From Actinacidiphila acididurans (GTDB lineage Bacteria > Actinomycetota > Actinomycetes > Streptomycetales > Streptomycetaceae), in NCBI RefSeq assembly GCF_016918855.1, contig NZ_JADKYB010000008.1, positions 310,001 to 374,000 of the forward strand: DNA of 64,000 nt, read 5' to 3'. Positions 9,390 through 17,898 of the stretch are shown here, in pieces. The translations under genes were made by a program, and so were the position numbers. Each line of letters begins with the position of its first letter. Position 1 is the first letter of the stretch. The notes under the pieces are model-generated. The model was not told where the DNA came from and did not search any database. It saw nothing but the letters and a program-made list of their open reading frames with translations.

Positions 9390-9623
9390 GATCCCCCCGC
9401 CACGCTCGTCATCGGTGCCGGTAGAAGCGTAGCCAGGCAGGGTTCTCTTCGGCGCGTCCATTCGGTCGATCGAATGTGTACGTCCGGGGATCAGCGGCGG
9501 GCTCGGCCGCTTGCCCGCCCGTCGTACCCTCCTGCTACATTCTGGCGTCGCTGTTCACCGGCAGCCCCCACGTCGCCGGGGTGATGCGGTACCCGTCATC
9601 CGTACCGTTCGGGGGTCCATGTC

Positions 9624-10154
9624 GTGAGCGCCGATTACTCGCCGCCGCAGGCCGGTGGCCAGAACCCCTACGGCCCGCAGGCCGGCTGGGCGCCCTCCGG
9701 ACCACCGCAGGTCGCCCGGGACCGGAGCGCCCTCGCCCTGGTACTGGGCGTGCTCGTGGCGATCGTGGCGGCGCTCGCCTACGGCGGGTTCCTGCGCGCG
9801 CTGGCCCATGACAACGGCAGAACCACCGAGTTGGGCTTCGGCCCGCTCGCGGCGGGCGTATTGGTGGGCATCACCGTCGGCAAGGCCGGCGGGCGCAACC
9901 GCCTGCTCCCGGTCGCGGCCACGCTGCTCGCGGCCTTCGCGGTGATCATCGGCCAGCTGTACGGCACCGCGCTGATCGAAAGCCACCTGGCCGCCCGGTT
10001 CGGCGGCAGCCTCTCGGTCACCGACATCTTCTTCCACCGCTTCGGCGCCCTGTGCAGGGTATGGACGCACGACCTCGACGCGAGGCGGATCACCACCTTG
10101 TGGATCGCCATGGCCGTCGCGTTCGGCCTGGCCAAGCGCCTCGGCGACAACTGA
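9624..10154 (+). CDS. Small integral membrane protein, unknown function
   Basis: This 176-residue protein starts with a Pro/Gly/Tyr/Gln-rich cytoplasmic tail (about 1-32, SPPQAGGQNPYGPQAG). Hydrophobic segments follow at about 37-58, 71-88, 95-115 and 157-171, suggesting four membrane spans. Tails of this composition precede membrane domains in many actinobacterial proteins of unknown role. The GTG start at 9624 reads VSADYSPPQ. It stands alone, and no catalytic motif is visible. Function not assigned. Confidence 0.75.
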   Translation: MSADYSPPQAGGQNPYGPQAGWAPSGPPQVARDRSALALVLGVLVAIVAALAYGGFLRALAHDNGRTTELGFGPLAAGVLVGITVGKAGGRNRLLPVAATLLAAFAVIIGQLYGTALIESHLAARFGGSLSVTDIFFHRFGALCRVWTHDLDARRITTLWIAMAVAFGLAKRLGDN

Positions 10155-10196
10155 GCGCGGCCGGATCGCGACACCGTCGGACGGGACGCCAAAGCG

Positions 10197-11102
10197 CTAA
10201 TCCGTGCTCGCGTCCGCGAGATGCGCGCGCAGGAATCCGCCGATACTGGCCAGCGCGGCCTTGCCCTCGTCGAGCACCTCGGCGAAGGCCTGGAAGACGT
10301 GGGGCACACCGGCGGTGACTTCCAGCTTCACGTCGACGTCATGGGCGGCGGCCGTCGCCGCGAGTCGCAGGGCGTCGTCCAGCAGGATCTCGTGCGAGCC
10401 GACCTGGATCAGCATCGGCGGCAGGCCGCTCAGGTCGCCGAAGACCGGGCTGATCTCGGGGTTCCTCGGGTCCGCGCCGCCGAGGTAGTCGTACGCGCGG
10501 GTCTTCAGGCCCTCCGCCGTGAGCACGGAGGGGTCGACCGAGGCCTTGCCGGTCAGGCTCCGCCCGCTCAAGGTGAGGTCGGTCCACGGCGAGAGCAGCA
10601 CCGAGGCGGCCGGGAGCGCCAAGCCCTCTTCCTTCAGCCGCAGTTGGAGTGCCGCGGCCAGGCCGCCGCCCGCCGACTCGCCGGACACCGCGATACGCGA
10701 CTCCGCGGTGTTCGCCAGCAGGCCCTTGTAGGCGGCGAGCGCGTCCTCGACGGCCGCGGGATACGGCTGCTCGGGCGCGAGCCGGTAGTCCACCGAGATC
10801 ACGCGCACGCCGGCGTGGCGGCCCAGGCCCGCGGCCAGGCCGACGCTGGAACGGGCCGAGCCGAGGACGTAGACCCCGCCGTGGAAGTGCAGAAGGGTTC
10901 GAGAGGTGTCCACCCCGTCGACGTCGACCTGCACGACCGGGATCCCACCGAGGGTGCCCTCGGTCACGGTCACGTCCGGGGGCAGCGGTGCCGCGGTGAG
11001 CGCCGCTTCCATGGCGGCGCGCTGCACGGCGGGGTCCCCCTCGATGCTGAACGGCAGGTTGCGGAACATCCGGTTCAGTGCGTCGCGCTGCTGCTTGCTC
11101 AT
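10197..11102 (-). CDS. Alpha/beta hydrolase of the hormone-sensitive lipase (HSL) esterase family
   Basis: This 301-residue protein has the HSL-family oxyanion motif HFHGGVY (HGGG variant with Val), the nucleophile elbow GESAGGG, an Asp region in LPPMLIQVGSHEILLDD and the catalytic His in VPHVFQAF. It should hydrolyse short acyl esters in the cytoplasm. The ATG at 11102 (MSKQQRD) has GGGAGAA seven bases upstream; the open frame extends 26 codons further but through the shared promoter. It is divergent from a MarR-family gene 72 bases away, with inverted repeats between them, so MarR probably represses it. Confidence 0.92.
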   Translation of the reverse strand: MSKQQRDALNRMFRNLPFSIEGDPAVQRAAMEAALTAAPLPPDVTVTEGTLGGIPVVQVDVDGVDTSRTLLHFHGGVYVLGSARSSVGLAAGLGRHAGVRVISVDYRLAPEQPYPAAVEDALAAYKGLLANTAESRIAVSGESAGGGLAAALQLRLKEEGLALPAASVLLSPWTDLTLSGRSLTGKASVDPSVLTAEGLKTRAYDYLGGADPRNPEISPVFGDLSGLPPMLIQVGSHEILLDDALRLAATAAAHDVDVKLEVTAGVPHVFQAFAEVLDEGKAALASIGGFLRAHLADASTD

Positions 11103-11127
11103 GTGTCTGTTCTCCCGTCCCAAGTAC

Positions 11128-11180
11128 ATGCCACGGAAGTATCTTCCGCGATATTTAACGTACACTAGATGCCGTGGCAT
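11128..11180. promoter_or_regulatory. MarR/esterase divergent operator region
   Basis: It contains CGGAAG-TAT-CTTCCG (11134-11148), a perfect 6-3-6 palindrome, and ATGCC-GT-GGCAT (11169-11180) overlapping the MarR start. ATGCCACGG (11128-11136) also pairs exactly with CCGTGGCAT (11172-11180). The AT-rich stretch between them (ATATTTAACGTACACTAG) is likely to hold the promoter elements. Confidence 0.6.
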
Positions 11181-11650
11181 CCAAAGCGAGCGATGAGACG
11201 GTCGACCTCCCGGGCTTCTTCTCCGACCTGGTCCGGTGCGAGACGCGTCTGTACAACGCCCTCAACGACCGTCTTCGCGAGCGCCACGGGATCGTCACCT
11301 CGCAGTTCGAGGCCCTGCGCTACCTCCGCGACCATCCCGGGTCCCGAGTGGCGGACCTGGCCGCGGAGTTCGCCGCCGGTGTCGGGGCCATCAGCAAGGG
11401 CACCGACCGCCTCGAGCGGCACGGATGGGTTGCCCGCCGGCCGAATCCGTCGGATCGCCGGTCGTCACTGCTGGCACTGACCGACGACGGCCTGCGCCTG
11501 GTCGACGCGGCGGAAGAGACCTTCGCCGAGCGGCTGGCCGAGCTGACCGCGGACGCGCTCAAGGGGTTTCCCCTGGGGGCTGCCGCGCAGGTCCTCTCGG
11601 AGCTGCGTTCCTTCCTCGAACGCGATCAGATCGGCACACCCACGGGCTGA
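11174..11650 (+). CDS. MarR-family transcriptional regulator
   Basis: This 158-residue protein has the winged-helix MarR fold: helix 1 LPGFFSDLVRCETRLYNAL, the HTH around RVADLAAEFAAGVGAISKG, and a wing with the family signature RRPNPSDRRSSLLALT. C-terminal helices mediate dimerisation. It starts with GTG at 11174, inside one arm of an inverted repeat, a geometry consistent with autorepression. It is divergent from the HSL-type esterase, its probable target. The ligand is unknown, but MarR proteins next to esterases often respond to small phenolic acids or esters. Confidence 0.93.
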   Translation: MASKASDETVDLPGFFSDLVRCETRLYNALNDRLRERHGIVTSQFEALRYLRDHPGSRVADLAAEFAAGVGAISKGTDRLERHGWVARRPNPSDRRSSLLALTDDGLRLVDAAEETFAERLAELTADALKGFPLGAAAQVLSELRSFLERDQIGTPTG

Positions 11651-11654
11651 ACGG

Positions 11655-12695
11655 CTACCGGCGGGAGCGCTCGACCGTACGGCTCAGCCACTGGGTCCGG
11701 GCGTGGCGGGCCGCGCGGGTGAGGGCCGCGGCGGGGGCGACCGAGTCGAAGCCGTGGAAGGCGCCGGGCCAGACGTGGAGTTCGGCGTCGCCACCGGCCT
11801 GCCAGATCGCATGGGCGTAGGCGACATTCTCGTCGCGGAAGGTCTCCGCCGAGCCGACGTCGATGTACGTCGGCGGCAGCCCGCTCAGGTCGGTGGCGCG
11901 GGCGGGAGCGGCGTACGGCGACAGGTCCGCGGTGCCGTAACGCTCGCCCAGGTACGCCTGCCAGGCAACGGCCGTCGAGGACCTGTCCCACAGGCCGATG
12001 CCGGCCATCCGGTGCGCGGAGGGGGTGTCGAGGCGGTCGTCGAGCATCGGGCACTGCAGGAGCTGCCCGACGGGTACCGGGCCCTCGCCCCGCTCCCGAT
12101 TGAGGTCCCGGTTGAGCAGAGTGAGGGCCGCGGCGAGCCCGCCGCCGGCGCTCTTGCCCCCGATGATCACGCGCTCACCGTCGATGCCGAGCTCGTCCGC
12201 GTGCTCCGCAGTCCACACAAGTCCCGCGTGGCAGTCCTCCAGCGGCCCCGGGTACGGGGTTTCCGGCGCCAGCCGGTACTCCACGGACACGACGGCCAGC
12301 CCCAGCGGGCCGGACCAGTCACGGAGGATCTTCGGCAGGACGGACCAGGCGTTGCCCATGATCATCCCGCCGCCGTGCATGTAGTACAGCGCCGGCAGCG
12401 GCCCGGTGGCGTCCGCCGGCCGCGCGTGCACCAGCGTGACGTCCGGCCTCCCCTCGCCCCCGGGCACGCTCAGCTCCTCGACGGCGAAACGGCCGTCGGC
12501 CCGCAACTCCGCCACGGTGGGCCGGGGCCGGCTCGCGGCGTCCCGTTCCCGCTGGGCGCCGAGATTCCCCGGAGTGAGCCGCTCCGCCGTCAGGTCACCC
12601 AGAGCCGCCAAGGCCGCGCCCAGTTCGACGTCGTACGGCGGGGCCGTCGGCCCGGCGACCACTTTGTCGGTCAGCGGGTCCCGGCGCCCGGTCAC
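11655..12695 (-). CDS. Alpha/beta hydrolase (HSL-like esterase)
   Basis: This is the second HSL-type esterase of the region, 346 residues. It has the oxyanion motif YMHGGGM, a nucleophile elbow GGKSAGGG in which Lys replaces the usual Asp or Glu before Ser, the segment LPPTYIDVGSAETFRDE carrying the acid residue, and the catalytic His in FHGFD. A long N-terminal cap region (about 1-95) is typical of the family. The start is GTG at 12695. It converges with the MarR gene with a 4-base gap, so the MarR and the two esterases form a compact cluster, although this gene has its own upstream region. The two esterases are not recent duplicates: they share motifs but little else. Confidence 0.9.
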   Translation of the reverse strand: MTGRRDPLTDKVVAGPTAPPYDVELGAALAALGDLTAERLTPGNLGAQRERDAASRPRPTVAELRADGRFAVEELSVPGGEGRPDVTLVHARPADATGPLPALYYMHGGGMIMGNAWSVLPKILRDWSGPLGLAVVSVEYRLAPETPYPGPLEDCHAGLVWTAEHADELGIDGERVIIGGKSAGGGLAAALTLLNRDLNRERGEGPVPVGQLLQCPMLDDRLDTPSAHRMAGIGLWDRSSTAVAWQAYLGERYGTADLSPYAAPARATDLSGLPPTYIDVGSAETFRDENVAYAHAIWQAGGDAELHVWPGAFHGFDSVAPAAALTRAARHARTQWLSRTVERSRR

Positions 12696-13078
12696 GCGGC
12701 ACCGCCCCGGCGGCCGAACGGACAGCCTCGCGATACGGCGGGCACGCCGGGTATCGATGTCAGGGAGGTCACGGCCTCAGCAAACCACGGACGGTACTGG
12801 TCATGGCTGACGGTCGGGAGGATTGGCGACGGGCGAACGGGCGCGGGCCGGCCCGCTGACCCGACGTTCTCGCCGCCCAGCGCAAGGAACGCGCGCGCAT
12901 CCGCAGCGGTAAAGGGAGGACTCGAAGGGGGAAGCCTGCACGTCAACACCATGGCTGCGAGCGACCTGAGCCCTCCGGCCTTCTGCGCCGCCATCGTCGA
13001 GCGGTTCGCCCGGGCAGGCACCCCGGTCTCCGGCGGGTAGCCCGGCAGCGAGCGCTGCGTCTGCCCTTCGCGTCGTCG
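12696..13078. other. Intergenic, possible gene debris
   Basis: These 383 bases lie between the second esterase start and the stop of the UvrA-like gene. A leftward 109-codon frame (13021..12692) and a rightward frame ending at 13040 are open, but neither shows a recognisable family, a good ribosome binding site or consistent codon bias. I call no gene. Confidence 0.4.
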
Positions 13079-15547
13079 TCAGGAGCGGGCGAGGCGGGCC
13101 GCGAGGTAGGGCGCGGTGGCGCTGCGGCGGGACCTGGCCACCTCGGACGGCGGTCCCGCCGCGACCACCCGGCCGCCCGCGTCGCCGCCACCCGGCCCGA
13201 GGTCGATGACCCAGTCGGCGGTGGCGATCGTGTCCAGGTCGTGCTCGACGAGGACGACCGTGTTGCCGGCGTCGACGAGCCGGTGCAGCTGGCGCAGCAG
13301 CAGGGCGATGTCCGAGGGGTGCAGCCCCGCCGTGGGCTCGTCGAGCAGGTAGAGCGCGTGCCCGCGGCGGGCCCGCTGCAGTTCGGTGGCCAGTTTGATG
13401 CGTTGCGCCTCACCACCGCTGAGTTCCGTGGCGGGTTGACCCAGACGCAGGTACCCCAGTCCTACCTCGCGCAACGTCTCCAGGCTGCGGGAGGCGGCCG
13501 GGACGCCGGACAGGAACGTGGCGGCGGCGTCGACGGACATTGCCAGCACCTCAGCGATGTTCTTGCCGCGGTAGGTGACTTCCAGCGTCTCGGCGTTGTA
13601 CCGGGCGCCCTGGCAGGTCGGGCACGGGGCGTAGGTGCCGGGCAGGAACAGCAGTTCCACCGCGACGAATCCTTCGCCCTGGCAGGTCTGGCACCGCCCT
13701 TCGGGCACGTTGAAGGAGAACCGCCCGGCCGAGTAGCCACGCGCCCCGGCCTCGTCCGTCGCCGCGTACAGCTTGCGCACCGCGTCGAACATCCCCGTGT
13801 ACGTCGCCAGGTTGGACCGGGGGGTCCGGCCGATGGGCCGTTGGTCGACCCGGACCAGCCGGTCGAACGACTCGACCCCCGACGCGTCCTGGACGTCGAC
13901 CTCCAGCTGCGCCTCCTCGGGCTCCTCGGGCACGAGCCCGAGGTGGCCGCGGACGACCTCGGCGAGCACCTGCGTCACCAGCGTCGACTTTCCGGAACCG
14001 GACACGCCCGTCACCGCCGTCAGTACGCACAGCGGCACATCCACGGACACCTCGTGCAGATTGTGGCGGGAGACGCCGCGCAGGCGCAGCCAGCCGTGCG
14101 GTGTGCGCGGGCGATGGCCGAGCGGCCGGGCGCGCCCGAACAGGTACTGGCCGGTGGCCGACTCCTCGACCTGCTCCAGACCGGCGATCGGGCCGCTGTA
14201 CAGCACGCGTCCGCCGCCCTCGCCCGCGCCGGGGCCGATGTCGACCACCCAGTCCGCCCGCCGTACGACGTCCATGTCGTGCTCCACGACGAACAGCGAG
14301 TTGCCCACCGCCTTCAGGCGGTCCAGCACGTCCAGCAGCGGTTCCGCGTCCGCCGGGTGCAGGCCCGCGGAGGGTTCGTCGAGGACGTAGACCACGCCGA
14401 ACAGCCCCGAGCGCAACTGGGTGGCGATCCGCAGGCGTTGTGCCTCGCCGGGCGACAGGGTCGTCGAGCGGCGCCCGAGGCTGAGATACCCCAGGCCCAG
14501 GTCGAGCAGGACGTCGACCCGCGCGACCAGGTCGCCGCAGATCCGGACCGCGACCTCGGTCGTCTCCCCGGACCGGGCGGTCGACGTGGTGGCGTCGGCC
14601 TCGGACCGCCCCGCGACGGGCCGCAGCAGCGCCACGACCTCGGTGAGCGGCATCGCGTTGATCCCGGCGATGGAGCGTCCGGCGAAGGTCACGGCAAGCG
14701 CCTCGGGCCGCAGTCCGCTGCCGTGGCATACGGGGCAGGGCACACTCCTGACGAACCGGAGCGCCCGGTCGCGCATCTTCTCGCTCTTGGAGTCGGCGAG
14801 GACGTGCATGACGTGCTTGCGGGCGCTCCAGAACCTGCCCTGGTAGCCGTAGTCGACGCGGTCTTCCTCCGGCTCGATGTACACCGAGGGCTGCTCGTCG
14901 GTGTACAGCAGCCAGTCCCGGTCCTTCTTCCTGAGCCTGCGCCACGGCCGGTCGATGTCGATCCCCAGGCCGCTCACGACACTGCGCAGGTTGGCGCCCT
15001 GCCAGGCACCCGGCCAGGCGGCGATCGCCCCCTCGCGGATGCTCAGCGACGGGTCGGGGACGAGCAGGTCCTCGGCGACGTCGTGCACGACGCCCAGCCC
15101 GTGGCACTGCGGGCAGGCGCCGGCCGCGGTGTTGGGCGAGAACGACTCGGCTTCCAGCCGGTCGGCCCCGGGCGGATAGGTACCGGCGCGGGAGTACAGC
15201 ATGCGCAGCAGATTGGACAGCGTGGTGATGGTGCCGACCGTCGAGCGCGAGCTGGGCGACCCGCGTCGCTGCTGCAGGGCCACGGCGGGTGGCAGTCCGG
15301 TGATCTCCTGCACGTGCGGTGCGCCGACCTGTTGCAGCAGCCGTCGGGCGTACGGTGCCACGGACTCGAAGTAGCGCCGCTGGGCCTCCGCGTAGAGCGT
15401 GCCGAACGCGAGCGAGGACTTGCCCGAACCGGAGACGCCGGTGAAGGCGACCATCGCGTCCCGCGGAACGTCGACATCGATGTTCCGCAGGTTGTTCTCA
15501 GCGGCGCCCCGGACACGCACGAACGCGTCGATCGAGTCCTTGCTCAC
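13079..15547 (-). CDS. UvrA-like ABC protein, class II type without the UvrB-binding domain
   Basis: This 822-residue protein has two ABC ATPase halves. Half one has Walker A TGVSGSGKSSLAFGTLYAE and Walker B YVLDEPSAGLHP; half two has TGVSGSGKSTLVTQ and YLLDEPTAGLHPSD. ABC signatures are LSPGEAQRL and LSGGEAQRI. Zinc-type CxxC pairs occur in CPQCHGLG, CPVCHGSG, CQTCQGEG and CPTCQGAR. At 822 residues it is shorter than repair UvrA (about 950); after RSTVGTITTLSNLLRMLYSR it goes almost directly to the first zinc module, so the UvrB-binding domain appears missing. Such class II proteins in actinomycetes are linked to resistance to DNA-binding drugs rather than to core excision repair. The ATG at 15547 begins MSKDSIDAF. 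No biosynthetic cluster is adjacent. Confidence 0.9.
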   Translation of the reverse strand: MSKDSIDAFVRVRGAAENNLRNIDVDVPRDAMVAFTGVSGSGKSSLAFGTLYAEAQRRYFESVAPYARRLLQQVGAPHVQEITGLPPAVALQQRRGSPSSRSTVGTITTLSNLLRMLYSRAGTYPPGADRLEAESFSPNTAAGACPQCHGLGVVHDVAEDLLVPDPSLSIREGAIAAWPGAWQGANLRSVVSGLGIDIDRPWRRLRKKDRDWLLYTDEQPSVYIEPEEDRVDYGYQGRFWSARKHVMHVLADSKSEKMRDRALRFVRSVPCPVCHGSGLRPEALAVTFAGRSIAGINAMPLTEVVALLRPVAGRSEADATTSTARSGETTEVAVRICGDLVARVDVLLDLGLGYLSLGRRSTTLSPGEAQRLRIATQLRSGLFGVVYVLDEPSAGLHPADAEPLLDVLDRLKAVGNSLFVVEHDMDVVRRADWVVDIGPGAGEGGGRVLYSGPIAGLEQVEESATGQYLFGRARPLGHRPRTPHGWLRLRGVSRHNLHEVSVDVPLCVLTAVTGVSGSGKSTLVTQVLAEVVRGHLGLVPEEPEEAQLEVDVQDASGVESFDRLVRVDQRPIGRTPRSNLATYTGMFDAVRKLYAATDEAGARGYSAGRFSFNVPEGRCQTCQGEGFVAVELLFLPGTYAPCPTCQGARYNAETLEVTYRGKNIAEVLAMSVDAAATFLSGVPAASRSLETLREVGLGYLRLGQPATELSGGEAQRIKLATELQRARRGHALYLLDEPTAGLHPSDIALLLRQLHRLVDAGNTVVLVEHDLDTIATADWVIDLGPGGGDAGGRVVAAGPPSEVARSRRSATAPYLAARLARS

Positions 15548-15962
15548 CGTTCCTGCCTACCTCATCGCGCCGGAAACCGCGCGACAGGCACCGCCACCAG
15601 GCCCCGTCGTACCGGCTCCGGCGCCCCTCACCGGTGCCCCGCCGGCGCAGGCGGGCTGCGCGCCGACTCCTGGGGCGTTCAGCGGGCCGGCCGAATGCTG
15701 CCGCCGGACGCAGGTCCTCCTCGAGCCCGTCGCCCAAGGCCGCGCCGGCCAACGCCCGCCCCAGCCGAGGTGCCTGCTTGAACAGGTTGTGCCCGGCGGC
15801 GAAGAAGATCCCGTCGGCCTCCCAGACCGCCATGCCGTCTTCGCTCCACGGCAGGCTCGTCACCCAGCAGTGCAGGTACTCCCCAGGCTCGGGATCGAGG
15901 CACCGGTACGACCTCGGGCGTGTCACCCGGACGGGCCACGACAGCCGCCGCGTCTGACTTCG
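15498..15962 (-). pseudogene. C-terminal remnant of an FAD-dependent (SolA/DAO-like) oxidoreductase
   Basis: A leftward frame reads RSYRCLDPEPGEYLHCW, then SLPWSEDGMAVWEADGIFF, AAGHNLFKQAPRLGRALAG and ALGDGLEEDLRP. This resembles the C-terminal FAD-contacting end of N-methyl amino-acid oxidase-type enzymes. No N-terminal FAD-binding GxGxxG portion exists upstream; the frame is unrelated before about 15960. At its end the frame runs on into the first codons of the UvrA-like gene. It is a decayed fragment; identification is by eye. Confidence 0.55.
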
Positions 15963-16121
15963 AGCACGGGAGCCTCCGTCGCGCCGACCGGGCGGTCCGG
16001 CGAGCGTGCGGAGTCCGTCGCCGCGGGACTGCCGGGGGGCGACCGGCGTCGAAATGGACAGTGAGGGCGTGAGCGTGCGTGGACTGGATGGAGTTCGCCC
16101 TCCACAGCCCCGACAAGGTGC

Positions 16122-16530
16122 TCATGGCCAGAGCCAACCTGAGGCCGCCGCGTCGTGTGCTCGCCTCATCGTGGGAGCTTCGCTGTGCGTTCGGGTGGGC
16201 CGCGGTGATGTACCGCATTGCGGTGTGAGACGAGATGCCGAACAGGCGCATTTGGTGAAGCGGGTCGTCGACCTCGAATGCCTCGTCGCGGATCCGGTCC
16301 TGCCGCAGCGTCGGCATCGTGAGTCCGGTGGGCCGGAAGATGGCGAGCCTGAGTATCTCGGCCCACAGAAGGACAACTCGGACGGAACGGACGTAGTCGG
16401 GGATGTCGTTGAGGACCAGTTCATCGACGAGGTCGTCGCCGTCGGCGTCGCGCACGGCGAGCGCGAGGCGCAGCATCCCGTGCAGCTTGCGCTGCACGGG
16501 CTTGCTGATGCCGGTGACCCGCGCGGCGTC
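16122..16530 (-). pseudogene. Fragment resembling the C-terminal part of a site-specific recombinase
   Basis: Within a leftward open frame the segment VLLWAEILRLAIF, then EVDDPLHQMRLFGISSHTAM followed by RYITAAHP, resembles the C-terminal end of integrase/recombinase-like helper proteins carried by actinomycete mobile elements. It starts abruptly after a methyltransferase-like head (ARVTGI|SKPVQRK) and decays into Arg-rich shadow text beyond about 16150. No catalytic Arg-His-Arg-Tyr set is visible. The family call is tentative; that it is a fragment is clear. Confidence 0.4.
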
Positions 16531-16665
16531 GGCGTCGAGCCGGACCAGGTCGTCGACCAGTTCGCGGGGATAGGTCAGGCGGCGGCGGTCGTACTCCTCG
16601 GCCACGGAACCGAATGACCCGGCACGCTCGCGATCAAGGTGAAGCTCCTGCGGCGCATTCGCCAT
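16531..16665 (-). pseudogene. N-terminal remnant of a class I SAM-dependent methyltransferase
   Basis: ATG at 16665 begins MANAPQELHLDRERAGSFGS, followed by VAEEYDRRRLTYPRELVDDL. This is the standard N-terminus of a Streptomyces class I methyltransferase (FGxVAxxYDRxRPxYP). It ends at ARVTGI, just before the SAM-binding glycine motif would appear, and the frame continues into the recombinase-like fragment. The hybrid cannot bind SAM. Confidence 0.6.
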
Positions 16666-16765
16666 GGGACTGGACTACTGAGCCCGTCTCGGCTCGCTCT
16701 GAGCCGACAACGAATCCGGATGCGGTGGGACCAGCCCCGGCAGCCGGCCAGAAGAACGCTGACAT

Positions 16766-17239
16766 CTACTCCGCGACGAACGGCGCATATCCAATCGGGA
16801 CCTCGCTCACCTGAAGGTCGGAGAAGAGCAAGGTCAGGTTGTGCGCGTTGGTCTCAATGCGCACCTCGTGGAAGTCGATTCCGAGGACCTTCGACCAGCG
16901 ACGGGCGGCCTCCGACTCGGGAAGGAGCTTGGCCCCCGGGTAAAGGCAGTGCCACTTCACGCCCCAGACGTATCCGTCGAGGTCGACACCGGCTTCGTGG
17001 TCGATGAGCCGGTCGTCCAACGAGACCCGCCAGGTCTCGGGGGGCACTGATGTCTCGCACCGCGCCTCAACGCAGTACCTGAAGAGGTAGCGCAGGTGGG
17101 ACGGCGTGATGCCAGTACAGGGATCAGCCGTCGCGTAGACGATGACCTCGTAGTCGCGCAGGTAGTTGGTGTATCCGTGGTGCACGACAGCGTGATCGAA
17201 GGTCTCGTCCAGCGTCTGTTCAAGTACGGCGGTGTCCAT
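16766..17239 (-). CDS. Conserved hypothetical protein (YxiG-like)
   Basis: This 157-residue acidic soluble protein contains LDETFDHAVVHHGYTNYLRD, VIVYATADPCTGITPSHLRY and WGVKWHCLYPGAKLLPES. The pattern resembles proteins sometimes labelled YxiG-like in actinobacteria, which are often found near toxins or mobile debris, but their activity is unknown. The ATG at 17239 gives an N-terminus (MDTAVLEQTLDETFDH) that leads straight into the conserved block. It sits at the edge of a remnant-rich region. No signal peptide or membrane span is seen. Confidence 0.65.
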   Translation of the reverse strand: MDTAVLEQTLDETFDHAVVHHGYTNYLRDYEVIVYATADPCTGITPSHLRYLFRYCVEARCETSVPPETWRVSLDDRLIDHEAGVDLDGYVWGVKWHCLYPGAKLLPESEAARRWSKVLGIDFHEVRIETNAHNLTLLFSDLQVSEVPIGYAPFVAE

Positions 17240-17840
17240 GCCGCCCTTCTACCTCACTCGGCGAGACCTTCGACAACGAGATTTGCAAGCGCCGGACGTC
17301 GTTGCCCACAGGTCGTCCGGACAAGTCCTGGCCGGTCGCGCGGTCGATCGGCAGCGGAAGCCGGCGAGGGATGCGCTGGGTGAGCCGGTGGGCGGGACGG
17401 GCCCCGGCCGATGCCCGGACCTTGCCGCAGCCGTACACGTCGTAGGCGGCACTGTCGGCGTACGGATACGCCTGCCCGTACGCCTCGGCGCCGGGTACGC
17501 CTCTGGCCGCCCCGTTTCCGATGTGGGACGCGCCGCCGGCCGGTCGGCGTACATCACGCGCACCTCGTGGGGCGCCAGTCGCCGACCGCGCACAGCGGAT
17601 CGTGCCGACCCCGCAGCACTTGAGCGCCGACCGACGCCAGGAGGCGACACTCCCGGGCGCCACGCCGGGGGAACCGTTCCGGCGGTCGGACGGCAACGGC
17701 GTACCCCGGTGACCCGGCAGGACAGAGGGAACCCCGGCATCGGTCCCGCCGGACGTACGACGCCACGACAGCCCCACCCCGGTCGACGTAAACGCACCCC
17801 ACCCCCACCCCCGCAAACGCCCGCGGCGAAGCCGCATACG
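17240..17840. other. Intergenic region, possible leftward coding debris
   Basis: About 600 bases upstream of the LacI promoter hold no gene I can support. A leftward stretch at about 17250-17500 shows strong G/C at third positions and reads AYPYADSAAYDVYGCGKV then RLPLPIDRATGQDLSG, so it may be the tail of a lost gene. It matches no family I know. Confidence 0.35.
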
Positions 17841-17844
17841 TGCC

Positions 17845-17873
17845 TTGACGGGGCAGTCTGTGAGCGCTAACAA
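17845..17873 (+). promoter_or_regulatory. Promoter of the LacI-type arabinose regulator
   Basis: TTGACG (17845-17850), a 17-base spacer, then TAACAA (17868-17873). The operator at 17859-17872 covers the -10, so the regulator should repress itself. The start codon follows 25 bases later. Confidence 0.6.
17859..17872 (+). promoter_or_regulatory. Arabinose operator O1
   Basis: TGTGAGCGCTAACA, a near-palindrome around AGCGCT, typical of LacI-family repressors. The same sequence recurs exactly at 23650-23663 and in variants at 20825, 20846 and 23369. Confidence 0.8.
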
Positions 17874-17898
17874 TGACTCCATCACGGATCGGAGAGCC

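Noticed and set aside
12692..13021. 109-codon hypothetical gene on the minus strand
   Set aside because: No family resemblance and no ribosome binding site; it overlaps the start of the second esterase by four bases.
13079..15547. Housekeeping excinuclease UvrA
   Set aside because: It is too short and lacks the UvrB-binding segment, so the class II resistance-type assignment fits better.
17845..17898. Upstream start (TTG 17845) for the LacI-type regulator
   Set aside because: That codon is the promoter -35 and the next bases are the operator; ATG 17899 has a good ribosome binding site.
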